64,000 nucleotides of DNA from Euclidia mi (lineage: Eukaryota; Arthropoda; Insecta; Lepidoptera; Erebidae). The notes beneath the pieces are model-generated. The model searched no databases. It saw only the letters and a program-made list of their open reading frames with translations, and was not told the origin of the DNA. The stretch covers positions 38,482,394 through 38,546,393 of the forward strand of contig OX123187.2 in NCBI GenBank assembly GCA_944739405.2. The letters run 5' to 3'. Shown piece by piece: positions 1-13,800 of the stretch (the first letter of the stretch is position 1; each line of letters starts with the position of its first letter). A program made the translations under genes and the position numbers.

Positions 1-927
1 AAATACAACCTACACCACTCTTGTCCATTTTCCTTAAGAATAAATGATATATGCTTACTTTTTGATAACTGTAAAATCATCAAAATAATACTTAATACTG
101 CATAAATTATTATAATTAAGATAGGTATTTCCTTGTTTGTAAATTGTGACATTTAAAATAAGTAGGTACAATAGAAATAGTAGATCATGATTAATGACTT
201 ATTAATTATTAATTTAATTTCCATTAAAATTGTACGTGAATTGACGGATTAAGAATACAAAATGCACTGCTCCATTTTATGCCGTAGGTATCAAAAGTGA
301 CTAAGGAAAACACACAAAGCAAATAGTTCTTCTTTGCGGAAAGAAAGAGAACTGAACATCAAAGCCTCCGCCAATCTGTCAGCCAGCGTGATGTACTCGT
401 AGTAGGCCAAATGCTCCTGTTGACTTACAGAGCTACCGCGAATAAAATTATCAGTGGATTATGTGTAGCAGTGGACTATCAAAAGCTCTAGAGATATAAA
501 GTTAATATACTTAGTTTGTGTTTGATCTGGCTGTCCACAGAATGAAGTTATCGCCCAGTAAAAAGATCTGGCAATGCCAGACATAGATTTTTGACCATAT
601 TTCGCATAACTTATACCTAAATCAATTAGTTATATTCTCGTCTGACATTCCTGCTCACCCTCTATAAGTTGGTCGCCTAGTTAAGTTAACAACTATGCAT
701 ATACACTTAAGCATATAATATAGAATACACCCGTTCACCGCCTGATTTTTGGTCTTGGTTTTTTCAAAGAAAGAAATGTGTAAAAGTGAAGGAACAATTT
801 TATTAAAAACAGTTTTACGGACAAAAGTTAATATTTTAATATGTGTTTTATTAGTACCAATTCCAAATATTGATATATCGAGATCATGAAACGCCGCCAT
901 TTAATTAGATATTTAACATCGTTTCAG
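1..927. other. Intron 1 of the ABCC gene (left part)
   Basis: AT-rich DNA with no coding exon that I can recognise. The reading phase at 928 requires an upstream exon ending two bases into a codon, so this stretch is intronic and exon 1 lies off the left edge. A short piece around 350-410 resembles a repeat tail also present near 45985-46015 (shared CAGCCAGCGTGATG). Confidence 0.6.
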
Positions 928-1839
928 AAAATGGCTGGAAGAAATAGCACTAGCAGACAAGCAGGGTCGGAAACCGTCGCTACTTCGCGCCATGACCAAG
1001 ACGTTTTGGATGAGCTACGCTCCTTCCGGCGTCATGTTCTTCCTTCAGGGACTCATAGTCAAGTGAGTACCAATTTTTTATTTCAGTATTCAGAAAACCT
1101 AACTTATATTATATCGAACCACCATCGATTAAATTGAAAATAAAAATATTGAACCTGAACTCCAAAGGTTGGAGTTTAGGTTCAATATTTTTATTTTTAG
1201 TAGCTATAATACAATGGCCATATTTTCAACCAGTCAAATAAGACACTTTTAAGGAAACGTCAAACTCAATCTCTTTCTTACGAAATATGCAGTAGCGACC
1301 ACAGAGTACCTTTGTATATAGGAGGTAGCGACCACAGAACACCATATACCCTGACGGGGTAGCGACGTTATAATTTTTCCTATCAAACGGCACTTAATAG
1401 GTACTTATTATTAATAAATTGGCAATGAAACGCCGCCATTTAATGTAAAATGGTGTTTAATGTAAAGTGGTGAAAGTAAAATGGTGTTTGTAATATTAAT
1501 TAATGAATAAATTTTGGCATGTTTTACTACAGAGAAAGAATAAGAAAGAAAGAGAGATTTTTTCTTCCAGATTGTATGCTACATATTTGCTTTCACTTTC
1601 ATACTTTACTTCTAAAGCACTATTTGTCCTCCAGACCATTTCAACCGGTGGCCTTGAGTATGATGCTGACGTATTGGGAACCAGGGTCAAACATGACGTA
1701 CGAACAAGTGGTGTACTGCGCGACAGCCGTCATTGTGCTCGCTGTTTTGAACGCATTCCTAACACACCACAGCACTTACTCCACTCAACAGTTCGGAATG
1801 AAAGTTCGCATTGCCGCTTGCTCACTTATATATAGAAAG
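928..1839 (+). CDS. Abcc4-like: ABCC exons 2-3: start of TMD1
   Basis: Exon 928-1062 follows GTTTCAG and reads, in the phase required by neighbours, KWLEEIALADKQGRKPSL and onward to GLIVK; this is not the longest open frame there. Exon 1635-1839 continues with PFQPVALSMMLTYW and ends in MKVRIAACSLIYRK before GTAAGA. Together they form the linker after the N-terminal elbow and the first membrane helices of TMD1. The next exon is 12.3 kb downstream, but the protein joins cleanly there (SLIYRK then VMRMSS), as in other ABCC4-type proteins. Confidence 0.9.
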
Positions 1840-4800
1840 GTAAGATGCATACATGTTTAACATAACTAGAGAAAAATTACTTGCTTCAGAGTGTCTTAAG
1901 AACTGGTACATAACATCTGCCTTAAGGTTTACTGGGGTTCGTTGGGTGTTGTATGAAGTATTTGATGGTGATATAAATTTCAGCAATTTTGTTAATTAGG
2001 CATTTCTGCGTCTATTATTCGTCCTAGACTAAGTCCAGTCTCACGTGCCATACATACTTAATGCATCCAAAATGTTTTCACTCCACGTTACAACATTCAA
2101 CGTAATGTATACAACTGCAATTGAATTGATTACGCAGAATAGTTTGGCAAGCTATATTTACCAGCCTTTATCTACCGGCTGTAAAATAGCACACAATAAA
2201 ATTAAATATCACAATTACGCATTGCGCCAATTTCAGGCTGCATGCAATTTTTGTGCTATTATTTAGTTATTGGCAACATATTTTATTTGATACTATAACT
2301 ACTATGAAAAAACATGCATAATACGATAAAAGAAAGATTGATCCTACTACGTTATACTTATTATTTTTTATACAATTTAACAGCTTATTATTTTAGTACG
2401 TAAGTAGCACAGCATCCTACATACATTCAGTCAAAAAAGTATCGGGAATGGATTATTTGTTTCTGGTTCCAAATATTTTTTTTTGTTGTTGTTAGATTGG
2501 CACAACTGGTTTCCATTTTATTTTATTTATTTTGCACAAACAAGGTGTACAAGGTTGGACATAATGCCATAAGGCATTCTCTACCTGTCAACCTTAAGGT
2601 GGAGCAGAGATAAATGTGGTAGGTGCATTTTAATATCAGACTTAATCAATAGTTTTTAAATGTAACCTAGTGATAATTATTAGGTATATAGATACTAAAT
2701 TCTTCCATTTTGGCGCGGAGTTTGAGTTGCATCTGTTATTTATATTACAAACACTGCTGTTTTTAGTTGTATTGCGAATTTCATAATGGACAAGAACATC
2801 AAACAAAGAGTTTGTCTTAAATTTTGCATCGCCAATGGAATTTCGTCTTCGGAGTTAATGAAAGTGTTACAGAAGGCTTACGGTGAATCGGCTTTATCAT
2901 AAACTTGTGCTTCTGAGTGAGTCGAGTTGTGATGGAAGATTTGCCTCGCTCTGGTAGGTTATCAACATCTGTAATTGAAGTTAACATCGCAAAAGTGAAG
3001 GAAACAGTGACTGATAATCTTCATTTTCAACTTTAAGAGAGATAGCCGCCGAACTTTCTGTATCTCACGAGTCGATCCTTAGCATTTTAACTAATCATTT
3101 GGGTATGAAACATGTTACCGCTCGGCTAGTCACAAAAGAAAAAGTGAAGGAAACAGTGACTGATAATCTTCATTTTCAACTTTAAGAGAGATAGCCGCCG
3201 AACTTTCTGTATCTCACGAGTCGATCCTTAGCATTTTAACTAATCATTTGGGTATGAAACATGTTACCGCTCGGCTAGTCACAAAAGAATTTTGCGCCTT
3301 CGCACAAGGCCATAATTGTGAAAGAATGTTTGACCAAACAATCAACAAATACTATCGAGCAACCACATATTCATCAGATATGGCTCCAGCCGACTTCTTT
3401 CTTTTTCCTAAACTCAAATTACCACTTCGTGGCACCCGTTTTCAATCAGTAGAAGACATAAAGAAGAATTCGCGGCGAGAACTGAACTCAATTCCGGAAA
3501 CAGCATTTAAAAAATGTTTTGATAATTGGATTATTCGTTGGCGTAAGTGTATCGTTTCTGAAGGAGCATACTTTGTAGGTGATAAAATAAATTTGGATGA
3601 ATAACAAACTGTTTGTGTATTATTGATCTTTTCACGGTACTTTCTTGACAGAGTAGTATATAGTCTATATCTGGATCTAGGGAATTGGAAAAGGTAACGA
3701 AAATTATTATTGTTACTAAGAGAAAAATAAAAGCTAATTTTCTGATCAGCAGGTAGTATTTACTTACTAGCAAAACATACGTATATCATTCATTCTTCTT
3801 CAAAGCTTCACGCATTTCTTCCCGAAGGGGAAAGCAGAGGTGTATTAGACAACGGTCCCAATGTAATAGAGGGCGAGCCTACTGCCATCTACCAGGCACA
3901 TTATTAAACAAGCAATAATTAACATTTTTAATGCACACAATACATAACTTCGAAAAGTCAGAGGTGTGTGCCCGGGGTACAAGGGGATCGAACCCGAGAC
4001 CATCGTCTTGGCAGTCCGTTACGTACACCACTGGCTATCGCCACTATGTTTTTTATTTTTTTTTCGAGGTGGAAAATCCCTTCGGATCTCCGGCTACTAG
4101 GGGAAATGCGAGCCGGAGTATGTGGTGTTTCCACTAAAAACCACCTCGACTGCCAACCGAAGACGCCCTACGGGAAGAAGACAGGGTACAGGTGCTGTCC
4201 AGTCTTCCTCCCATGGCGCCATGTTCAACTCAACCCATTCCCAGGGAAGGCTACAAGCCGTCACCGGCCCCTATTGGCAGCTTCCCGGACCAACCTAATC
4301 CTACACGGCAACTAGAGCTCCCCATGCTCTGGCTGCCCGCGGCCCCGTTGGCGGATCTCGGCGACGTCGCCCTTGTCTTCGGGCAGGATCAGCCCTCTCC
4401 CTATCCCGCTCCACAGCCTCTTTTTGGAGCATAACAGCTTCGCAAAAGGAGGCTACTGCGTCCCAGGCCTCTTCGCGAGCCAGCATGGCAGCAATAACTG
4501 CTGGAGGGGACAGATCCCGTCCGATCTGGTCAACTAGGACTTCACGCTCGGACACCCATGCTGGGCAATCCTCCAACGTATGCTGGGCGGAGTCCAAGTC
4601 GCCTGCACAGTGATGGCATTGTGCCGTCCGTTCGCGTGATGGAACCGTACTCTGTCTTTTCCTATGGAACCACAGCGCCTCTGTCTTATGGGGTGCTACC
4701 TGTAGCCCCAGCCTGCGTATCTGTCCGATAACGCAAGATACTCCCAATTCGGCGAGCCGAATAACTTCTTGGAAGCCGTGCCCCGTCGCTAACACCAGAG

Positions 4801-7800
4801 TGTCGTCCGCATAGCAGACGACACTCACGCCAGTGGGTAGGCTGGTCCTTAAAACAGCATCGTAAGCGAGGTTCCATAGCAGCGGTCCTAGCACTGACCC
4901 CTGGGGAACACCACAAGTAACGTCCTTCCGATGTTCTAAGCCATCCCGACCCATATATATAATGGACCTGTCGCTAAGGTACGCCCTGATGATATTACAC
5001 AAATAGGGAGGCACGTTATGATATAACAGTGCTTCCCCAATGCTCTGCCATGGAAGGGAGTTGAAGGCGTTGACTATGTCAAGACTGACAGCCAACGCCA
5101 CTCCCTTGCAACGGACGGCCTCTTCCGACAGGCTTCGAACGCGTTTTATCGCATCCAGCGTCGAACGCTCACGCCGGGAACCGAATTGGCTATCCGATAA
5201 GTCGGGGCCTGCACATGATAAATGCTCCGTGATACGGGTGGCGATAACTCTTTCAAAGAGTTTTGCGGCCTCATCCAGTAGGCATATGGGTCGGAACGCC
5301 GAGGGAGAGTCAGCGATCCTGCCGGGTTTATTTATGAGGACCAGCTTGGCTTCCTTCCAGCTGGTGGGGAATACGCTGTACTGGAGGCAGCTAGTAAACA
5401 ACCGCCTTAGTCTATCCCCCAAGATGGCCAAGGTACAAACCCATATCCGGCCTGGGACCCCGTCGGGACCCGGTGCGGTGTTGCGGGCCGCGAGTCGACC
5501 CACAGCTCGGTCTAACTCAGCCGCCGTTACCTCGAAGTTGTCGGACCAAATCATGGTCTCCGGTAACGTCGGGGGATCTAAATGAATCCTGGGAAAGAGG
5601 GTTTCTACCACTCTGCCCACGAGTTGCGGGTCCAGAGTCTGTGTCAGCGGTGGGACCCATGGTCTGAGCTTGCCCAGTACAAATTTGTACGGACGCCCCC
5701 ATGGGTCACTGTCCAGCCCCTCAATGAGTTCTATCCAAAATCGAGCCTTGGCATCCGCGATGGCGAAACTGAGAGATTTCGCAGCAACTCCGTACTCTCG
5801 CCTCATTTCAGCAACCTCTTCGGCTTGTAGCTCGTCGCCTTCGTCGGGCTCTTAGATATCGGCGGCGGGCCCTCACGCACTCTGTGCGTAATTGCGCTAT
5901 TTCGGGCGACCACCAATATACCGAGCCCTTTTTCCCCCCCGGCCGGATGTTATATAACCTACCCATCCTTTCTGTCACAATCATTTATCCCATTTTTGGT
6001 TGTCTGGAAGAAATGTCGTATTGCGATAAGACCGCCCTTATACCACTAGTTTTAAGTTCTTTATTCGATCACTATTCTTGTATTTTTGTTTTTTCTGCTG
6101 TACAATCAAGATTTCTATCTGATGAATGACATTCTGCACCGACCCACTATGGTTCGTCTAGAACAAGCTAGCTAGACAAAATTATTTTATTTGATTTTTA
6201 TGTCTAGATGCGGTTAATAAGCAAAGATATAAGGTTTTTGGTACTTTTTTCAAGGCAGTTTGTCATTTGAGCTGGTATCATGAAAAAAAAAACATTTATC
6301 GGGCATATGTGTATAATATATTTTTTGAACATTTTATAAAGTGATTTATCCCTCGACGTCGCTATAAAATCTAATAACAGATGCATAAAATATCTAAGAA
6401 CTAAATCTATTACTCATTATCATCACTATCATCAGATGAATCATCCATTGAATAGTCATGATCGTGAGGGGCAGAACTATGAAAAGTAGAAATCATATTA
6501 ACATTTTGTTCCTTACAGCTAGGTGGGACAATTAAATCTAATACTTCAGTTGGAAGCGTACCTATTTTCTTCCGAGGAACTTCTCGTAAACCGTTTATTA
6601 CAGGGTCAGATGTTATCAATAACATATTAAGTAAATCTCTATTCGTAGCCTCCCGTGATCGCTTTCGTGTGTTGTGCTCACGAAATCTTCTGCAGTCCTT
6701 ATTCCGAGCTTCCTGTGCTTCCTCGGAAAGCTGGCCTATAGGTAGAAGGGACGATCTAATTACTTCGCCACTGTGCAAAAGTATTTTGTGGACAGTAGCG
6801 GGCATGTAATACCATGAATAGAGATTTACATAAAGTTGTCTAGTTTCTTGAGCTAAGTTAACGAATTTTTCAATATTTATATCATATCCCGATGATAAAG
6901 TGCGAAGTAGTATGCCAAATTTTTGTATTAGTGAAACATCTAACCCTGTAATATCGGCACTAGCCTCGGGATTTCCAAAAAATCTTCGCGCGGTGTTCCC
7001 GTCATTAGTGTTACCGAACCCTGGTTTTGGTTTGTCTACAATCAAGCCCATTTCGCTTTTAAATCGTTTTTTAATGTCATCTGAACGTTGTTTCACACTA
7101 GCTTTGTCTTCGGCTGTTCTTAACTGCCATTTTTTTATATTTAGTCGATAGCTAATGTGAAGCAAGCATTCAAAGCACCTTATCCAAGCGTGCAACGTAG
7201 ACAAACCAAAACCAAGATTATCTTTGTCCGCAGCAAACTCTTTTGACAGATCATTCATCATTGTTGGAGTTGCCCCACAAATAAAACATTTTTGTGAGGA
7301 AGAAGTTTCGGTCAGAGCATTGCAAACTTTTCCGTCAATCATTGTTAAAAGCATAACATGTGTGACAGATACTTCGGTCTCCATCACCTTGCAGGTTGTC
7401 GGCAATAAAGCGTTTATCTCTTCTAAAACCTTATTGGTTTCCGAAATCGTAAAATCTTTCGTTTCCTTAGAAAAGATAAACTTTATTGGCCGACAATACA
7501 TTGTAGAACAGGGCCGAGGATTCTGCCACACAATATTACCACTTTCATCTTTCAATTGAAGAGGAACGAAAGAAAATACAAATAAAAACTCGTCACTATC
7601 GTCACAATTAGTGAATTTTTGTTTGTACATACTATGACCGGAACTTCCATCACAACCCCATTTACTGATTAATGTGAATGACGTGCAAGGTAACAGACTA
7701 TGAACAACTTCTTGTTGTGCTGAAACTAAACGTTCGGCAGTCTTATCAAGAATTGCCTGAACTTTGATTTCAGCATGCGTTTCATTGACTGTAATTTGTT

Positions 7801-10800
7801 CACCTGACGGGTAGCAGGCTATTTTAGCCTTTCTAACACTGTACATTGACGGAAACACCTTATGTCCAGCTTTAATACTCCACTTCCGAGTCTGCTTATA
7901 GCTATGGCTACTTGATTTACTATCAACGTAGTACGCTAAAGCTTCCTCACTTGTTAAACTCCTGGGGGCACTTTCTTCACTCGTGGTCTTGGTTATTGAA
8001 GGATCACTAGTCACATCTTTAATTTGACGTGCTACACTTCTCTGACCCGAGATTCGAGCTGACACTTCAGCGGCGTAAATTAATTCACTAGCACTTCTGG
8101 ACTGTAATAGATCGTCTACACGTCGTCTCTTCGTTTTGAGACTAGAATGTTCAAAATCTTTAGTAGGTCTTCCGGGTCCCGGTTCTCCAGATGTAGTTGG
8201 CAGAGATAAATAAACGGACACATCGAAAGATATGTCAAGACCCTCCAGCCACGTCGAATACTTTTGTAGGAATCGCTCTCGATTTCTTCCACAGCTGCTC
8301 CACTTTTCAGCAAATTTCGTTGAATATCTTGAGATTAGTACTTTAATATCTCGCAGAGACTGCTCCGTAACACCATCAAAATTATATCTCAAAGATATAA
8401 ACCGAAAGAGCTCCTCATTCCGCGTTTCCTTCGGGTGTTTCAGCCATTCTTCGAAAAAATCCATTCTTGAGACGGTAAAAACTGTTGAAAGAAAAAATTA
8501 TTTTTTTACGTATAACTACTAGACACTTATGAGAATCGTATATGATAGGTTCTACGGTGGGGACAAGTGGGGACATGTTATTATTTGACCGATGAATTTG
8601 AAAAAATGAGTAAAAAAGTGGGTGAAAATTCAAACATTTCATTTTATCAGACTAAAGAATGAAGTTCCCATGTTGAAAATGAAATAAAATATAACTACTT
8701 ACCCTTACGTATACAATCCATCACAAAAACACTTTCACAAATTTCTTTTAGTGACATAAACAATGCTATCAAATATGATGTAAAAATGCAAATGAATGCC
8801 CTTTAAATAGTCAACATCTTATAAACATACCTTAATGACGCTCTTAATGAGGGTAGTATTGATAATTAATAGGTGTAATCCTCAATGTATAGGGGTAATG
8901 AGTTCGTAATAGTAATTAACTTCCAGGAATTTAAGAGTTGTTTTTGTCTAGCTAGCTTGTTCTAGACGAACCATAGTGCGACCCCAAGTAATATGGGAAC
9001 AGGGCAGGCCAAAGAAAGAAGAATAAAGTTTTTTTTGTATCTATCTATATCAATACGTATTATATTACCAATACATGCATACAATTTAAACGATATTAAG
9101 AGCCTAGTTACAGGCTCTAAATATTACGAATGTAATCAGAAACTCGGAATTTAAATCAACATCAAACATAATTTTACATAATAGATTAGTTTACTTGGTC
9201 CATACTGCTATTTAATAAATGATACTGTCGCTATGCTAATATGTAAGATGTTACCTAATTAACAAGCTTTATGTCGTTAATCATGCGTTAAAGATCATAA
9301 TGCCAAGGCCAATAACTTAAAAAATTACGCGTATCTAGAAGACTTGTCCGACAGACATATCGTCGCAGAATCTGAATTATTAAAGCTCGAAACATGAAAT
9401 TTGAATAATACAATGTAAGCCGGCGCCCACATTATATAATAGTGTTACGAACTGGGGTTCGGTGATAAATTAAATTCCTATGCCACTAAAACTGCACTTT
9501 ATTTTACAAACAACAACACTTATACACACTTATAAAAACTATAATAAAACACTATTTCACACTACTAGAAAACACTTCCGACTCACTTCCTTAATGTCCG
9601 CACTCTTTCGCTTCTTGATCGCTTTCAGTACTCAACTGTAACTGTCCTGACTCGCGCGTTCACGCAGTATTTATACCGGTCGGAACACATAACTAGTCTG
9701 TTCGAGAAGCTTCAAGAAAGTTCTGGTAACATTCGGGAACATAATCGATACTTTGAGTAAACAACCAGTAACGCCATCTAGAAGAGAGTAGATGAAATAC
9801 CTTTAAACTACCGATATATCTATTCTCTTCTAGTTCTCTCATTCACCGATAGATGGCGTTATTTTCAATTATCGCCATTCGTAACAATAGGCTTGTGTCC
9901 TAAAATGTAATTAGCGATTGACTCGTTCCTTTATTAGATGTTAAACTGAAATACCTGATTTTTTTTGCTTCAAAAATCGATCTGCAACATTACTAATTAC
10001 GGCTTCAAACCTTTTTGAATTTGACACGAAAACGCTGTTAACCATCATTGCGATTGAGTGATATCACAAAGTCCAAAACAAAACAAACCGTGAATGAAGT
10101 CTGGTGTGAATGATGTGATGTACCCACTTTTATTTTGTTGTAATATACGATTTGACAGGTAGAAAGTTTGACGTTTTTGTTGTATTTACTACCAAAACGT
10201 CAACAACATGAATGGCGGACGTACCTACTGTTTGACGTAATGCTCTCTGACTGGTGTTCACTGTCACAAGATTATATACATTATTTTTAGTTTAAGAATC
10301 CTAAAAATAACATTAATCTTACCTTTTTATAATCTTAATATTTAAAATCCTTGCGTTACTGACTGACTGACAGACACGCTACAGCCGAAACTATTGGGCG
10401 CAGGAAGCTGAAATTTGGCATGTATGGAACATACATGCCAAATTTCAGCTTCCTTGGGGACCGTAGGGGACCGTAGGGGTGCACTAAGAACGGATTTCCC
10501 GAAATTCCCACGGGATCAGCCAAAACGGGTAAATTGAAAAAAAATGCAGGCGTAGCTGCTGGCGTCCTCTAGTAAATAATAAACTTTATTGACATCTTAA
10601 AATCATAATTAATCTATAGATACTACAATCAAACCGATTTATTCTTAGTGGACACAAGCCTATTCTAATATTAAGAAAACAACCGACGTATAATTATTAC
10701 ATGTCGAACACAATGTAGGGTTCTATAAAGTAAATGTCTTATTGTTGTGGTAGCGCTTCAAGGTTGCGTGTCCACTGTGTGTATGAATTTAATATCTGAC

Positions 10801-13800
10801 CTGCGTGTTCACTGAGTTACGGTGGCGAGAGTATATTTTTGGAGATAAATGCAACTTAGAGTTTGGCGTGGCTATGGGCGATCTGTGCAGGGTAAACACA
10901 AAATGTGTTCTCAGCAAAATACAATATAATGAGGCACTCACAGATTCCGTAGTGCCCCTTACCCAGTGATCTAAGGATAGTAGGACTCAAGCTCAATAAT
11001 AATTTTATCGCTCGCAAAAAGAAGTTTAGGTTCATGTTATGTTATTGTAAAGCATATGTTTATTACTCGTTAATCAAGTAAAGCTTTATGAGCCGTTAGA
11101 ATTTTCATTGAAAGTTTGCACTTACCTAAATTTATTCACTTAGTTTTCGTGAACAAATGTGTTTGAGATGTCGTAGAATATTTTTGATTTTATGATACGA
11201 TACTGTTTTTAAATGCGTAGTATTTAACCTCTTACTTTGCTTACGCGTGACTTAAGAAGCTAAGTTGACGAAGCGCTGCGAAGCAGGCCAGGTGATTTTT
11301 GGGTGCAGGGTCACAAGAAAACCCAATATAACCTATTAAGTTTTCTGAGTGGATAAGATGTCCGAGCGGACAAGACTTTACATACTAAATGATATTTTGT
11401 AGAACTAGTAGTAGGTACTGTAGTGAAAAGATAAAGATTTTAGCGTAACGCACTTCAGTGTTACTTAGGATTTTTGATGCACTGTTGAAAATATCCTTTT
11501 AAGGGTTACGTACCTCGTAAGGAAAAAACACAACCCTTATAGAATCACTTTGTTGTCCGTCCGTCTGTCAAGACCCTTTTTCTCAGGAACGCGTGAAGGT
11601 ATCAAACTGAAATATATATCAAATACGCAGGTCTGTTGACCCTTGGAACTGTGAAAAAATCAAGATACAGCCGATTATGCCGCAACTTTTCGAAATTCGC
11701 AAGGGAATCATAACCTACAGGGTACTTCCCGTGAACTCTGAATCTTGAAATTTGTTACGACGCAAGGTCTTATAGCACAAAGGAAAAATTGTGAAAACCG
11801 TAATTTTTTATTACATCATGTAATAAAAATATTTTTACATACGGAACCCTCGGTGCGCGAATCCGACTCGCACTTGGCCGTTTTGTTAAATTCAACCCTT
11901 GAGTGGGGTAAACGTTACTTTATAGTAACACCGGACGTCGTTTTTAACCCTTAGGTTGGGTAATTTCTAAAAATCTTCATAATGCTCCCTACACTCTCCA
12001 AGGAACATATGTGCCAAATTTCAACTTCTCACGCCCAGATGTATCGGCTGTACGTTGTCTGTCAGCCAGTCAGTAACTGAATAATATATACGTATTGATG
12101 ATTGATTGATAATAATTAAATTAACTATGATTACATATAATTAAAATAATATGCGTATTAAAATATAATGATTTTATAGCTTTATTACATAACGTGTAGG
12201 GCCTTGGGAAGGTAATGATCACATAACGTCTAAAAATACTTACATATTTTATATTTGAAATTTAATACAATTTATACATGTAACTTACTTACTTGATTTA
12301 TTATGCCTGTTGCCTAAATTACAGATATATCATAATTATGTTCAAAGATTGTCTCGCAATTGACACCCATAATAATCAATTAACAGACTCATTGTAAATT
12401 ACAATCCATCTAAAATTTTCGTATTTATCAAAAAGAAAGGAAAGGCTTGAAACAACCATAATTGAATTTTAATATCACAAAATGTTGTAGTAAACAACGT
12501 CTACGTCATCGGTGTTAGCAGCGCATATCGCACGTCACAAAATGTTATTCATAGTTTCCTTCTCATCGATGCTGATCATCAACACGTCAATTATTCAAAC
12601 ACGATTAAAATATATTCATTTCATCTATACTAGCTGACGCGGCAATAACGTAGTTTTGCCATTAAAATATTCACAGGTAGGTATGAAATAATAATAATAA
12701 TAAAAAGATCCAACAATAGTTTCAGGCAGATGTAGATTATGTAACACGAGCCAAGAAACAATTGACCACATAACCGGAGGATGTGGTTTTCTAGCCAATA
12801 AGCAGTACACAGAACGACACAACAATGTAGCAAAACAAATACACTCGCAGTTGGCAATGAAATATAAGTTGTTAGATAATACAGAACCTTATTACAAATA
12901 TAAACCAAAGAATGTGATTAATAATGAAAATATACAACTTTACTGGGATCGGGATATTATAACAGACAAAACCACTACAAACAATAGACCAGATATAGTA
13001 TTAACACTGAAAGACTCTAAGATAACGTATTTAATAGACATTGCAATACCCAACACAGAAAATATAAGAAAAAATACACAGAAAAAATACAAAAGTATAT
13101 ATGTACACCTTGCTGACGAAATCCGGCAAATGTGGCACCAACATACGATCAAGATAATTCGAATAATTATTTCATCAACAGGAGTCATACCAAAATCACT
13201 ACACACATCACTAAAAGAATTAGATCTACATAAGAATTTATTCATATCACTCCAGAAATCAGTTATCATTGATACTTGTTCCATAGTTCGGCGATTCCTT
13301 ACATCCACCACACAGACACCGACATCACTACACAATGAACCAACCCACTTGGCTTAGGCCCGTGATAGGTTCATCATATTTACCAGCATATGCTGAGATT
13401 TACGGTATTTACAATTCGTAAACCATAATAATAATATTCTACCACATTCACAGTATAGTCCCAAAAAATAAAAAATAATAAAAATAAAAATTTAAAAATT
13501 GCCGTCTAGTCCCAAAAAATAAAAATAATAAAAATAAAAATTTAAAAATTGCCTACGACCGGATCAGACTAACAAAAAACACTTATACAAAAAACTATTA
13601 TAAAATCGGTAGTAAACATGCGGTGTAGTTCGAAAACATACACTGTGATTCGATTTTTTTTTATCATTTTTCATCATCATCATAAAGGATAAAGCCCTCA
13701 CCAATAGCACGCCATTGAGTTAGATTTTTGGCTCTTTGTATCCAGCCGTTGCCAGCCACTGCGATATAGGCACATATGTAAGGTTATTATTAGAGTTTAA

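Larger units (their letters stand above)
2425..3655 (+). pseudogene. Degenerate mariner transposon
   Basis: Imperfect inverted ends are visible: TCAAAAAAGTATCG near 2431 on the left and, reversed, TCAAGAAAGTACCG near 3636-3649 on the right. A start-like MDKNIKQRVCLKF at about 2786 and a C-terminal frame at 3248-3604 with APADFFLFPKLK, RGTRFQSVEDIK and GDKINLDE match mariner transposases (the D..34D region and C-terminus). The middle is broken: frames change, the central catalytic part is largely deleted, and a 149-bp segment is duplicated in tandem. It is a dead copy. A LINE tail fragment lies inside its left part. Confidence 0.85.

Noticed and set aside
1503..1835. Alternative open frame overlapping ABCC exon 3
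   Set aside because: It is an out-of-phase shadow; the neighbouring frame gives the conserved TMD1 sequence with proper splice phases.
4301..5806. 501-residue open frame as a host gene
   Set aside because: It contains reverse transcriptase and CCHC motifs, has GC-rich LINE composition, a poly-A on its 3' side and 5' truncation.
12851..13357. 168-residue open frame as a host gene
   Set aside because: The frame opens upstream of its ATG into a CCHC finger and continues into a LINE endonuclease motif; it is the end of a retroelement.
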